From Bythopirellula polymerisocia (lineage in GTDB: Bacteria > Planctomycetota > Planctomycetia > Pirellulales > Lacipirellulaceae), in the NCBI RefSeq assembly GCF_007860015.1, contig NZ_SJPS01000005.1, positions 62,001 through 126,000 on the forward strand: DNA of 64,000 bases, given 5' to 3'. Position 1 is the first letter of the stretch. Every line of letters starts with the position of its first letter. The notes beneath the pieces are model-generated. The model was not told the origin of the DNA, searched no databases, and saw only the letters and a list, made by a program, of their open reading frames with translations. Positions 1-7,481 of the stretch are shown here, piece after piece. Position numbers and translations under genes: made by a program.

Positions 1-96
1 GTGCATGATCCCCGCGTGCCAGGCAAGGCAGGGACGGTTACCCGTGAACAGAAGAAGCAATCAAGGAATTAAGGGAGTTAGGAAATTGTGAGATCC

Positions 97-211
97 GTAG
101 GATGGGGTGCTTGCACCCATCTTTGAAATGAGACCAAAGATGGGTGAACCTGTCGGCAGAGAGCGGAGTGAGTCAATGACCCGAATTGGCCGACTGAACC
201 ACCCATCCTAC
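97..211. repeat. Three-armed palindromic intergenic repeat
   Basis: The outer arms 97-106 and 202-211 are perfect 10-bp inverted repeats (gtaggatggg / cccatcctac). Inside are an 11-bp stem pairing 114-124 with 136-146 and a 6-bp stem pairing 152-157 with 189-194, giving a cloverleaf-like fold. It has no coding capacity and no tRNA features. The gtaggatggg/cacccatc theme resembles small REP/MITE-like repeats scattered in many bacterial genomes, including planctomycetes, but copy number cannot be judged here. Positions 1-90 hold no gene I can recognise. Confidence 0.6.
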
Positions 212-339
212 CGATGTGAATTACCGGACACCCTCACTTGAACTTACTTCTCGTAGCGAGAACCGGATGAATGATATATTAGTTCCTCGGCACACGATTT
301 CGGAAATATTACGATAATGTTTCGACGAGAGAGGTTCTC

Positions 340-1197
340 ATGCCACAAATCATCCAAGATACTGGTGAAAAGCCACTCGTCCTTCACTCGGCCGTGCAAG
401 CTCCCTTGCCAAGCCTGAGTTTCTTAGAGCGAGCTTTGGTTTTCGCCGAACTTGCCATGATCTCGTATAATGACGAAAGTGAAGCCCACAGAGCATCGAC
501 AGCAATAGGCTTTCCCTCCGCAACATTGCTCGACAACGACGGAGCTCAAGCCTTTCTATTTCGCAATGATTACGATTGCGTCGTTGCATGTCGGGGGACG
601 GAGCCCAACGAATGGAACGATGTCAAGGCTGATGCCAATGCCACACTAGCAGTGGTGGGTGCTCTTGGCAAAGTCCATAGCGGCTTTAACCGTGAGGTGG
701 ACGATGTATGGCCGTTGCTTGAAAGTGCGATTCAACAGAATGACAAAGATCTTTGGTTCTGTGGCCATTCTCTTGGTGGTGCGATTGCCACGATCTGTGC
801 CTTCCGTTGCCTGCAGAGTTCGATGTTGGCCAACCCCCAAGAACTTCACACTTTTGGGAGTCCTCGTGTGGGTTGCAGGCGATACGTCAAGCAAGGCAAC
901 GTCAAACACTTCCGCTGGGTACACAACAATGACGTTGTAACCCGGGTACCGCCAGCGTGGATGGGTTTCCGCCACAGTGGCGAGGAGGTCTATCTTGATC
1001 GCTATGGTCGTATTCGTAAGCTAACAGGCGTCCTTCGCAGCCGGGATCGCTGGCGGGGACTCATGGCAGGGCTCTTCAAGTGGAAGCTGGACTTTCTTAG
1101 CGATCATAGTATCCACCAATATACCGACCACATCGCCCGAGCGGTCGAGAAGGAAAGCCAGTCGATAGTCGCGGGCCGAGATGACAAGGGTGACTAA
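340..1197 (+). CDS. Class-3 lipase family protein
   Basis: This is an alpha/beta-hydrolase of the Lipase_3 family, expected to hydrolyse acyl esters. The nucleophile elbow GHSLGG is at residues 142-147 (Ser144). The likely acid is Asp199 in NNDVVTRVPP, and the likely base is His256 in the DHSIHQY stretch near the C-terminus. RGTE at 85-88 is the conserved segment before the lid. There is no signal peptide, so it is probably cytoplasmic or leaderless. The start is supported by gagagg about 7 bases upstream of the ATG. The length of 285 aa fits a stand-alone Lipase_3 domain. It is transcribed alone, with a non-coding gap on either side. The substrate is unknown. Confidence 0.85.
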   Translation: MPQIIQDTGEKPLVLHSAVQAPLPSLSFLERALVFAELAMISYNDESEAHRASTAIGFPSATLLDNDGAQAFLFRNDYDCVVACRGTEPNEWNDVKADANATLAVVGALGKVHSGFNREVDDVWPLLESAIQQNDKDLWFCGHSLGGAIATICAFRCLQSSMLANPQELHTFGSPRVGCRRYVKQGNVKHFRWVHNNDVVTRVPPAWMGFRHSGEEVYLDRYGRIRKLTGVLRSRDRWRGLMAGLFKWKLDFLSDHSIHQYTDHIARAVEKESQSIVAGRDDKGD

Positions 1198-1575
1198 GGT
1201 TTCGTCACGTGACCGAACACCGACGACTCAATGGCCTCCACCGAATTCACTGAGAAGCCCAATTGGATCGTCAGGAAATACAGTGGCTCCAACTCCGCAG
1301 ATAGAAAGCCTTGGAATTGTTTCGACCAATGGCTCAATGCGTCGGTATCACGAAGTGACTAAAGCCCTTAGCCCTGGGTAAGGTAAAGTGAGCTCCGCGA
1401 ACTTTGTCGCCACCCAGGATTACGTTTATCCTTAAATTGCACGCCGGATGCAATGGCAGCCTGTGCTGCTGCCACATCCTGAGGATCTCGGTGTCGCTTG
1501 GTCCGCCTTTCCGATTTTAGGCCGTCCATGGCTTCACTTCGCTCACTATGAGCGTCTTACTCGTTCCGTCGCGGA
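1198..1575. other. Intergenic region between convergent genes, with one hairpin
   Basis: This stretch separates the lipase gene from the convergent J-domain gene and has no convincing open reading frame. A 7-bp inverted repeat (tggcagc at 1454-1460, gctgcca at 1468-1474) could form a hairpin. No T-run follows on either side, so it is not a clear intrinsic terminator and may be another small repeat. Confidence 0.4.
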
Positions 1576-3021
1576 TTAGCGAATCGACCACTCGGAGTGA
1601 AAGTCGATAGGTGCGTCGATGGTGCTGGCCCTCGTTGGCGGCAAGCGTAACTTCTCCATCCGCTGGCCGGTTGGTTGTAGTGCCCGATTGTTGTTACCGT
1701 AGGTGGCAGGCAGTAATGCCTTCTCTGGAGAGAAGACTTTTTCCCGAGAGAAACTGGGGGCAGATAGAATGGCGTCAGAACGAGATTGTAAATTGGTATT
1801 CTTTGTCCAGAGCCCGTTCGTCTCGGACAGTGATTTCAGCGGCCGCGACTCGACCTTAAGCAGAAGTTTTGAAGGTAGCGACTTCTCCCAGGCATTGCCA
1901 GCGACCGGATGATCAAACGGCGCTGGCTGATGTATTCGTGACATATCAAGTGAGCCAGGGTGATTTGGAGGTGCCAGTCTTTTGGTCGGCTGGTTAGCGG
2001 ACGACGGACTCTGGAAGCCCGTTGGCTTCGTGTTAATGCCATTGAGTCCAAAGCCAGGGAGCCCAACTCCGATCTGTGCAGCGTGGTCGCTTCGCGAATC
2101 AAGTGGCCGCTGCCAAGGAAAGTTTGTCTGACCCCAGTCAGGCAAAGCCGCGCTATTAGGAATTTGGTTCATGCGTTTAACGGCGGGAATCGATGCGTGA
2201 CTTTGAGTTTCCGGAAGCGGTTGAATACCGGATACCCATTGGTAGTCACGATTCACGCGATATGCCGACGTATGGTGGCGATATTCGTAAGCCTCGTGCT
2301 CCGCTTCCCAGTCGGTAGCCGACTCCAGATCGGCCCAGGCTGCCGAGTATTCCTCGGAATCAGGGGAGTTGCTCGGGCCCTTGTTGGCAGAAATCACTTG
2401 TTCTTGAGCAGCCGCGAGCGGGCCGAATTCAGACGGTTCCACGGCCGACGCACTTTGCACCTTGTTTTGACTTGTAACTGTCGGCGTCGTCGCAAGGTCG
2501 TCGCTGCGACTCATGAATTCATCTTTGGGAAAAAATACAAAAACGTTGGGTGCCTCGTTCAAGTCGCCATCATTAGCGAAAACGGGTCGCGATGCCTCAT
2601 GAAGCGGTGCCGCCGCATGGCTATCGCCACTAGGCTGACTGTTTGCAACGGACTCCAGAACGGGTGCGGTTGCAACTAGAATCTTCTCGCGTCCGAACGC
2701 CAATAGCATCGCAGCCAGTGCTGCCGCAGCGATGACAGCCGTGAGCCAATGCCAAGAGAATCCAACGCGGGGACTCGTTGGAGAAATGAATGGAAACTGC
2801 TCGATCTCCCGTGGTTCCGCCTCAACGCGACGTTTGCACAGCCACTCATACGCGAATTGAATTTTCTTGAAGCGGGCTGCGGCGTAGGGGTCACCCTGGT
2901 TGCGATCAGGGTGATGCGAAAATACCAGCCGGTAATACGCATCCCGAACTTCAGTGGCACTTGCATCGCAGTGCAACCCAAGCGTGCGGTAGTGTTCGTG
3001 CGCGGGATCGTTTGCTTTCAT
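1576..3021 (-). CDS. Membrane-anchored J-domain protein
   Basis: The N-terminal J domain (about residues 8-65 from the ATG at 3021) carries the HPD signature, so it can probably stimulate a DnaK-type Hsp70. A single hydrophobic helix follows (WLTAVIAAAALAAMLLAFG). The remaining ~350 residues are polar, low-complexity and rich in Ser, Pro, Asn and Gln, with no recognisable domain. There are no zinc-finger or C-terminal substrate domains, so it is not DnaJ itself. A TTG seven codons upstream (3042) would extend the frame, but the ATG was preferred and no strong ribosome binding site decides the matter. The topology suggests a J domain tethered at the membrane with a long disordered tail on the other side. 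The client is unknown. Confidence 0.75.
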   Translation of the reverse strand: MKANDPAHEHYRTLGLHCDASATEVRDAYYRLVFSHHPDRNQGDPYAAARFKKIQFAYEWLCKRRVEAEPREIEQFPFISPTSPRVGFSWHWLTAVIAAAALAAMLLAFGREKILVATAPVLESVANSQPSGDSHAAAPLHEASRPVFANDGDLNEAPNVFVFFPKDEFMSRSDDLATTPTVTSQNKVQSASAVEPSEFGPLAAAQEQVISANKGPSNSPDSEEYSAAWADLESATDWEAEHEAYEYRHHTSAYRVNRDYQWVSGIQPLPETQSHASIPAVKRMNQIPNSAALPDWGQTNFPWQRPLDSRSDHAAQIGVGLPGFGLNGINTKPTGFQSPSSANQPTKRLAPPNHPGSLDMSRIHQPAPFDHPVAGNAWEKSLPSKLLLKVESRPLKSLSETNGLWTKNTNLQSRSDAILSAPSFSREKVFSPEKALLPATYGNNNRALQPTGQRMEKLRLPPTRASTIDAPIDFHSEWSIR

Positions 3022-3288
3022 GCGACCGTCATAGAAAGCCAAGTTAGGGAAAAGGAACCTTGCGATCGGAATTTAAGTTCCTTGAGAACTCACAAATCGC
3101 CTCTCGAACGTCAGGTGCAGAAGACTCAGTGCAGAAGCATCATTTTACTGGGCGACGGGCGCGGAGTCAAACCTGTAGCCAATACTCATCGTGGGCGAAA
3201 GAACGGCCGAATGTCGCTCATCTGAGAAGGCCGACTATGATCAGTAGCCCCTGACCGGCCACGACGAGAGCGGCAAGCCCGCCGAATG

Positions 3289-3603
3289 CTAAGATTCTCC
3301 CACTCTTCGTGGTGCCGATTCCGCGAACAACTGCACTAGAAGTCCTTCGATTTCATCCTGATGACAAATCAAAAGTTCGCACACAGGACAAAACCAGCAA
3401 GTCTTGTTGAGGATGACCATCCCCCAATCACTCACGTGGATAGCCAATGGAAGTTTCCGTTGCTTTGTCTTGCCGGAGAAGCTGGGGCATGAACTGGTAA
3501 AGCGAAGGTCTCTGTAGGGATTCAGAAAGAAACTGTACATTGGTATCAGATTACCCAGCCGCCGTTGCTCGTGATCCCTATTCACCTTCGACTTCTTTGT
3601 CAT
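3289..3603 (-). CDS. Small zinc-ribbon-like protein, probably degenerate or frameshifted
   Basis: From an ATG at 3603 this encodes 104 aa with CWFCPVCELLICHQDEIE near the C-terminus. It resembles a widespread small uncharacterised family that pairs an N-terminal CPxCxxKTxxRKLPL segment with a CxxCPxCDLLIxHQ segment; this is recalled, not searched. Here the first motif reads CPSFSGKTKQRKLPL, so the second cysteine of the first knuckle is absent. The frame ends soon after HQDEIE. Directly downstream, the -1/+2 frame stays open to 3218 and encodes a strongly hydrophobic segment (ILAFGGLAALVVAGQG...), which suggests either a frameshift or an unrelated coincidence. The function is unknown. Confidence 0.5.
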   Translation of the reverse strand: MTKKSKVNRDHEQRRLGNLIPMYSFFLNPYRDLRFTSSCPSFSGKTKQRKLPLAIHVSDWGMVILNKTCWFCPVCELLICHQDEIEGLLVQLFAESAPRRVGES

Positions 3604-4445
3604 CGAAGACTCCCAGGTTATGTCAGAGTTTGTATCCCACCTGCAGCGAAAGACCACAATTTACATCAACGATGACCTTGCAGGCAAACCTAATTTTCCT
3701 AGCATTCGTCGCATTTATGGCGCTGCGACGTGGTCGGTGGGTTCGCGCCGTAAAAGTGAAAACGCTCCTCACGGACCTGACAACTCCTAACCCCAGAGCG
3801 AAGCGTGTCATGTAATAGCTGGCTGAATTCCACGCAAGCGAAAAACAACAAACTCGATCTCGCTATCAAACTGCACAAGTGGCAAACGCCGAAGCGATTT
3901 AGGAATTTAAAATTATGTGAATCATGGCGGGTTCATCACATCGTTATGACTCCAAAATCGATGCGTTCTGGCCGCATTGTGCCATTTTTCTTTGCCAGCC
4001 ATTTCCCGCAACTTTGCGCAAGTTTTTGGCCACCCGATCTGTTAGAACAAAGTGAAAGCAGTCAGCCAACGGTTTTCAGACATCAAACAAGAGTATCGCA
4101 TAAATATCTGGCAGACGGTTAAGAGCCAGCACGACGATCTTTGACAATCGAACTGTTTTTCATCTGGCCGCGAACTGCGACGTGGCTGAATCACCGTACG
4201 CGATGATCAGGCGTTTTAGGCACTCTCCCACTTGTGGAAGGGTAATTTAGCGGAGTTGCTGCCTCATCTTCGAGAGCTCGAAGCACTTGGAGTTTTGTCA
4301 CGGAGAGGCGAGGTTTTGTTTTGTGAAAAAAGTTTTCTACGAAATCGACGAGACAAAACTCCCGCCGCGGCTGCGCAAGACCGAGCAAAGATGGGTGGCT
4401 TTACGCAACCTGTAATCTTGGGAATTCAGCTGGGGAAAAAGTGGA
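3604..4445. other. Gene-poor region with one possible gene fragment
   Basis: About 840 bases lack a convincing gene. The only coding-like stretch is a TTG-initiated frame at 4232-4531 on the plus strand. Its first ~55 codons read like real protein (AELLPHLRELEALGVLSR), and the remainder runs antisense into the end of the dipeptidase gene. It could be a decayed remnant of a DNA-binding or replication-type protein, but it has no ribosome binding site and an in-frame stop lies just upstream. No RNA gene or repeat is evident. Confidence 0.35.
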
Positions 4446-5711
4446 TTACTTCTTCTCCGTGGCCAACTGCTCGGAGACTTTTTCTGTTTCTTCCATCACG
4501 CGCAGCAGATTCTCCCCCAACACTTTGTTGATGTCGGCTTCGTTATAGCCGCGATCTAACAGCGCCTGGGTGATGTAAGGATAACTGGCGACGTCGTCCA
4601 ATTGCGTTGGCAGGACGGAGACGCCATCGAAATCGGAACCAAGGCCGACGTGGTCTATGCCTGCCACCTGAACGATGTGGTCGATGTGGTCGATAAGGTC
4701 GTGAATCGTGCCACGCTCCATCTTTGGTTCCTGCTTATCCCATTTTCGTATCTCAATGCGAACTTGGGTATCATCATCCAATTCCGCCTTGAGCTCTCGT
4801 TCGTAGTTTAGGCGACGATGATAACGATCCGCTGCAGAGGGGACCACAAATCCTGAAAAGAAATTCACCATCACGACTCCACCGTTCTTGGCAACTAACT
4901 TCAAGACATCGTCAGGGACGTTGCGAGGGCTGTCTGCTACTGCCCGGGCTGATGAGTGGGAGAAAATCACTGGGGCCTTTGTGACTCGCAGGACATGTTT
5001 CATCGTGTCCGGTGAAACATGAGATATATCAACCAACATGCCGAGCTTGTTCATTTCTGCAACGACGTCTTCGCCGAATGGGGTCAGTCCATTATGCCGA
5101 GGTTTGTCTGTCGCTGAATCGGCCCAATCAAGTGTGTCCGAGTGTGTTAGCGTCATGTAACGTGCGCCCAGGCGGTACAATTGGCGAAGTACATTGAGCG
5201 AGTTCTCGATCGAGTGGCCACCTTCGACACCAATGAGCGAGGCGATTTTCCCGTCGGCGCAGATGCGGCGAATGTCGGCCACGGTTAACGCCAGTTCAAA
5301 AGTCTCCGGATAGCGATCGATCATCGCATTGACCATCTCGATCTGTTCAAGCGTCGCCGTCAAAGCCGTGCCATCGTAAGCAGTGCTGGCGGGAACATAA
5401 ACGGACCAAAACTGAACGTCGAGTCCCCCCTTACGTAGTCGGGGGATATCGGTCTGCAAAGAGTCTTGATGCTGCGATATGTCCAGGCGAGTGAACGAGA
5501 GAGACCCTTGGGCCCGCAGTTCCCAGGGTAGATCATTGTGGCCGTCGATAACGATTGCCCGCGAATGGATTTCCCGTGCCTGATCTGTGAGTACCACAGG
5601 AGATCGATCCTGCGGTCCCGCACTATCTTCTCCTCGACAAGTAGTCGAGAGAACTGCCGTTAGAATTACTGTCGAGGTAAAGAGGTAGTGGTTGTTTATT
5701 AATTCGTTCAT
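4446..5711 (-). CDS. Exported membrane dipeptidase, peptidase family M19
   Basis: This is a zinc dipeptidase of the renal-dipeptidase family, which cleaves L-L and L-D dipeptides. The first metal ligands lie in VIDGHNDLPW (His58, Asp60 from the ATG at 5711). The bridging glutamate is in GVEGGHSIENS, further histidines are in VDISHVSP and VIFSHSSARA, and the late aspartate is in GLGSDFDGV. The N-terminal hydrophobic stretch is a probable signal peptide, so it acts in the periplasm or at the membrane. A TTG five codons upstream (5726) is a possible alternative start. It lies 21 bases or less after the antiporter gene in the same direction, so co-transcription is likely. With an Ala-Glu epimerase and an LD-carboxypeptidase nearby, a role in cleaving peptidoglycan-derived dipeptides is a reasonable inference. 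Confidence 0.88.
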   Translation of the reverse strand: MNELINNHYLFTSTVILTAVLSTTCRGEDSAGPQDRSPVVLTDQAREIHSRAIVIDGHNDLPWELRAQGSLSFTRLDISQHQDSLQTDIPRLRKGGLDVQFWSVYVPASTAYDGTALTATLEQIEMVNAMIDRYPETFELALTVADIRRICADGKIASLIGVEGGHSIENSLNVLRQLYRLGARYMTLTHSDTLDWADSATDKPRHNGLTPFGEDVVAEMNKLGMLVDISHVSPDTMKHVLRVTKAPVIFSHSSARAVADSPRNVPDDVLKLVAKNGGVVMVNFFSGFVVPSAADRYHRRLNYERELKAELDDDTQVRIEIRKWDKQEPKMERGTIHDLIDHIDHIVQVAGIDHVGLGSDFDGVSVLPTQLDDVASYPYITQALLDRGYNEADINKVLGENLLRVMEETEKVSEQLATEKK

Positions 5712-5732
5712 GCAAATTGCCGTCAAATGAAG

Positions 5733-7421
5733 TTAAATAGTTTCAGCGTCTCGGCCCATGAAGGTCACAATGATTCCGAGTGCGACTACCTGCAAAGGGA
5801 GCAGTAGCCAAACAGAAACGCCCCAGCCCAAGGGAAGAGTACCGCAGATTATCGTGACGCCCGCCACTAGCAAGGCATACGGGAGTTGGGTAATAACATG
5901 AGCCATGTGATCGCAACCACAAGCCTGTGAAGAAAGTATCGTGGTATCGGAAATAGGCGAACAATGATCGCCGAACACGGCACCGGCCAACACTCCGCCG
6001 ACCGATGCCAAGAGTATCGGATTTCCCGCTGGTATATCCCCCCCGTGGCTCCCTAGAAGCGAATGCGTGAGAGAAACGACGATCGGCAGCAAGATTCCCA
6101 TCGTGCCAAAACTGGTGCCTGTAGCAAACGATAGGATCGCGGCCAACACGAACACCGTCGTTGGCATAAGTCTGGTGAAGGTAGTAAGTGAACCACTCGC
6201 AAAAGAGGGGCCGGTGTCATCTTCTTCGGTCACCAAGAACTGCGTGAGAAATTCTCCCGTGTAGAGCCGATGGCTCTTGAATTCATAGGGAGTGGCACTC
6301 ATGGCCCCTTCGACTGAGCGACTGCCTGTCATTCGCGACAAGGCCGACGCGCACCAAAGGATCGCGATAGCCGGCAAAACTACTTTGGCCCCCTGCCCCA
6401 TCGCACGTATTATTTCCTTTTCATTGGCCAATCGTTGCACCATCGCCAAGACAACGGCCAGTACCAGACCAGCCAGTGCGCCATATTGCAACGCCAGACT
6501 GGAGTCGGCCGCCCCGAGGATATCTCGGAGTTTGGGCGTCGGATCGCCAGGTGTAAGCGCGAGTGCTTCGAGGCCCGTGCTGTAGAGCAATGCCATGACT
6601 ACCAAAAGGGTTGTCGCAATGGGAAGCACGGCATTAAACCAGCGGGCAGGGATCCCCTCACGAATATGCTCACTAAGTTCATCCACCGGGTGAAGCTTCG
6701 CTTCATCATCAAGAGTACTCCGCAAGCGGCGCCGCTCTGCTTTGAGCATCGGTCCAAAATCACGTCCTGAGAGTGCAATCATGGGTATCATTACCAGAGA
6801 CAAGAGCACGTAAAAGCGATAGGGGATACTTCCCAGGAAGAGATCGATGGCCGTCACTTCGGTCGACTTGCCGAGTGACTCGATCCCTTCGCGAACGTAA
6901 TCAATCTCGACCGCAACCCACGTCGACAAAAGCGAAATACCCGCCACAGGCGCGGCCGTTGAATCAACCAGATAGGCCAACTTCTCCCGGGAAACTTTTA
7001 AGCGATCGCAGAGCGGTCTGAGCGTGTTGCCCAGCAGAATAGAGTTGGCATAGTCGTCGAAGAATATCATTAAGCCTAAGAGCCACGTGACCATCTGCCC
7101 TCCGCGGCGCGTCTTAGCGAGGGGCGATATAAGGCCGATGAGACCCTTCATGCCGCCGCAATAACAGATCACGCCAATCATGGCTCCCATCATGAGAGTA
7201 AATGAAAACACGCGGAGTTTGCCGGGGTCCGTGAACGTGGGCCAGAGATGCAATTCAAATAGGTCATGCAGAGCGGGCCAGGGATTCCCACCTTTGGTGA
7301 TGAGCACTCCGCAGAATAGACCTACGACAAGCGACAAAGTCGCCCGACGCGTGGTAATAGCCAACACAATCGCCACCAAAGGGGGCAGCAAGCTCAGCCA
7401 GCCGTACGGATGCGTTGTCAT
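5733..7421 (-). CDS. Na+/H+ antiporter NhaC family protein
   Basis: This is a polytopic inner-membrane protein of 562 aa with the NhaC-family signature FGDHCSPISDTTILSS in its C-terminal half and paired repeats of hydrophobic helices. Characterised relatives exchange Na+ for H+, sometimes coupled to organic acids or amino acids. A polar insert of about 60 residues sits between helices near the middle (LKAERRRLRSTLDDEAKL). It lies immediately upstream of the dipeptidase and downstream of the penicillin-recognising fusion protein, all on the minus strand. That placement makes a transport role for products of the cell-wall peptide pathway possible, but the sequence alone shows only the family. 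Confidence 0.85.
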   Translation of the reverse strand: MTTHPYGWLSLLPPLVAIVLAITTRRATLSLVVGLFCGVLITKGGNPWPALHDLFELHLWPTFTDPGKLRVFSFTLMMGAMIGVICYCGGMKGLIGLISPLAKTRRGGQMVTWLLGLMIFFDDYANSILLGNTLRPLCDRLKVSREKLAYLVDSTAAPVAGISLLSTWVAVEIDYVREGIESLGKSTEVTAIDLFLGSIPYRFYVLLSLVMIPMIALSGRDFGPMLKAERRRLRSTLDDEAKLHPVDELSEHIREGIPARWFNAVLPIATTLLVVMALLYSTGLEALALTPGDPTPKLRDILGAADSSLALQYGALAGLVLAVVLAMVQRLANEKEIIRAMGQGAKVVLPAIAILWCASALSRMTGSRSVEGAMSATPYEFKSHRLYTGEFLTQFLVTEEDDTGPSFASGSLTTFTRLMPTTVFVLAAILSFATGTSFGTMGILLPIVVSLTHSLLGSHGGDIPAGNPILLASVGGVLAGAVFGDHCSPISDTTILSSQACGCDHMAHVITQLPYALLVAGVTIICGTLPLGWGVSVWLLLPLQVVALGIIVTFMGRDAETI

Positions 7422-7481
7422 AAATCAAGATCTGCTATCGATGAAAACTGACAGAAGCCGATGATCGTGGTTCGTGCGCGT

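Noticed and set aside
97..211. tRNA or structured RNA gene
   Set aside because: The fold is cloverleaf-like, but it has no anticodon stem of the right size, no T-loop consensus and no CCA-end geometry.
1181..1381. Small plus-strand frame after the lipase gene
   Set aside because: It overlaps the lipase end, has no ribosome binding site and has low-complexity composition.
1454..1474. Intrinsic terminator after the lipase or J-domain gene
   Set aside because: The 7-bp stem lacks a T-run on either strand.
1960..2679. Long plus-strand frame opposite the J-domain gene
   Set aside because: It is antisense to a gene with a clear J domain and lies in its low-complexity tail. Residue use is not protein-like.
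3805..4122. 105-codon plus-strand frame in the gene-poor region
   Set aside because: The composition is unlike protein and no start signal or motif is visible.
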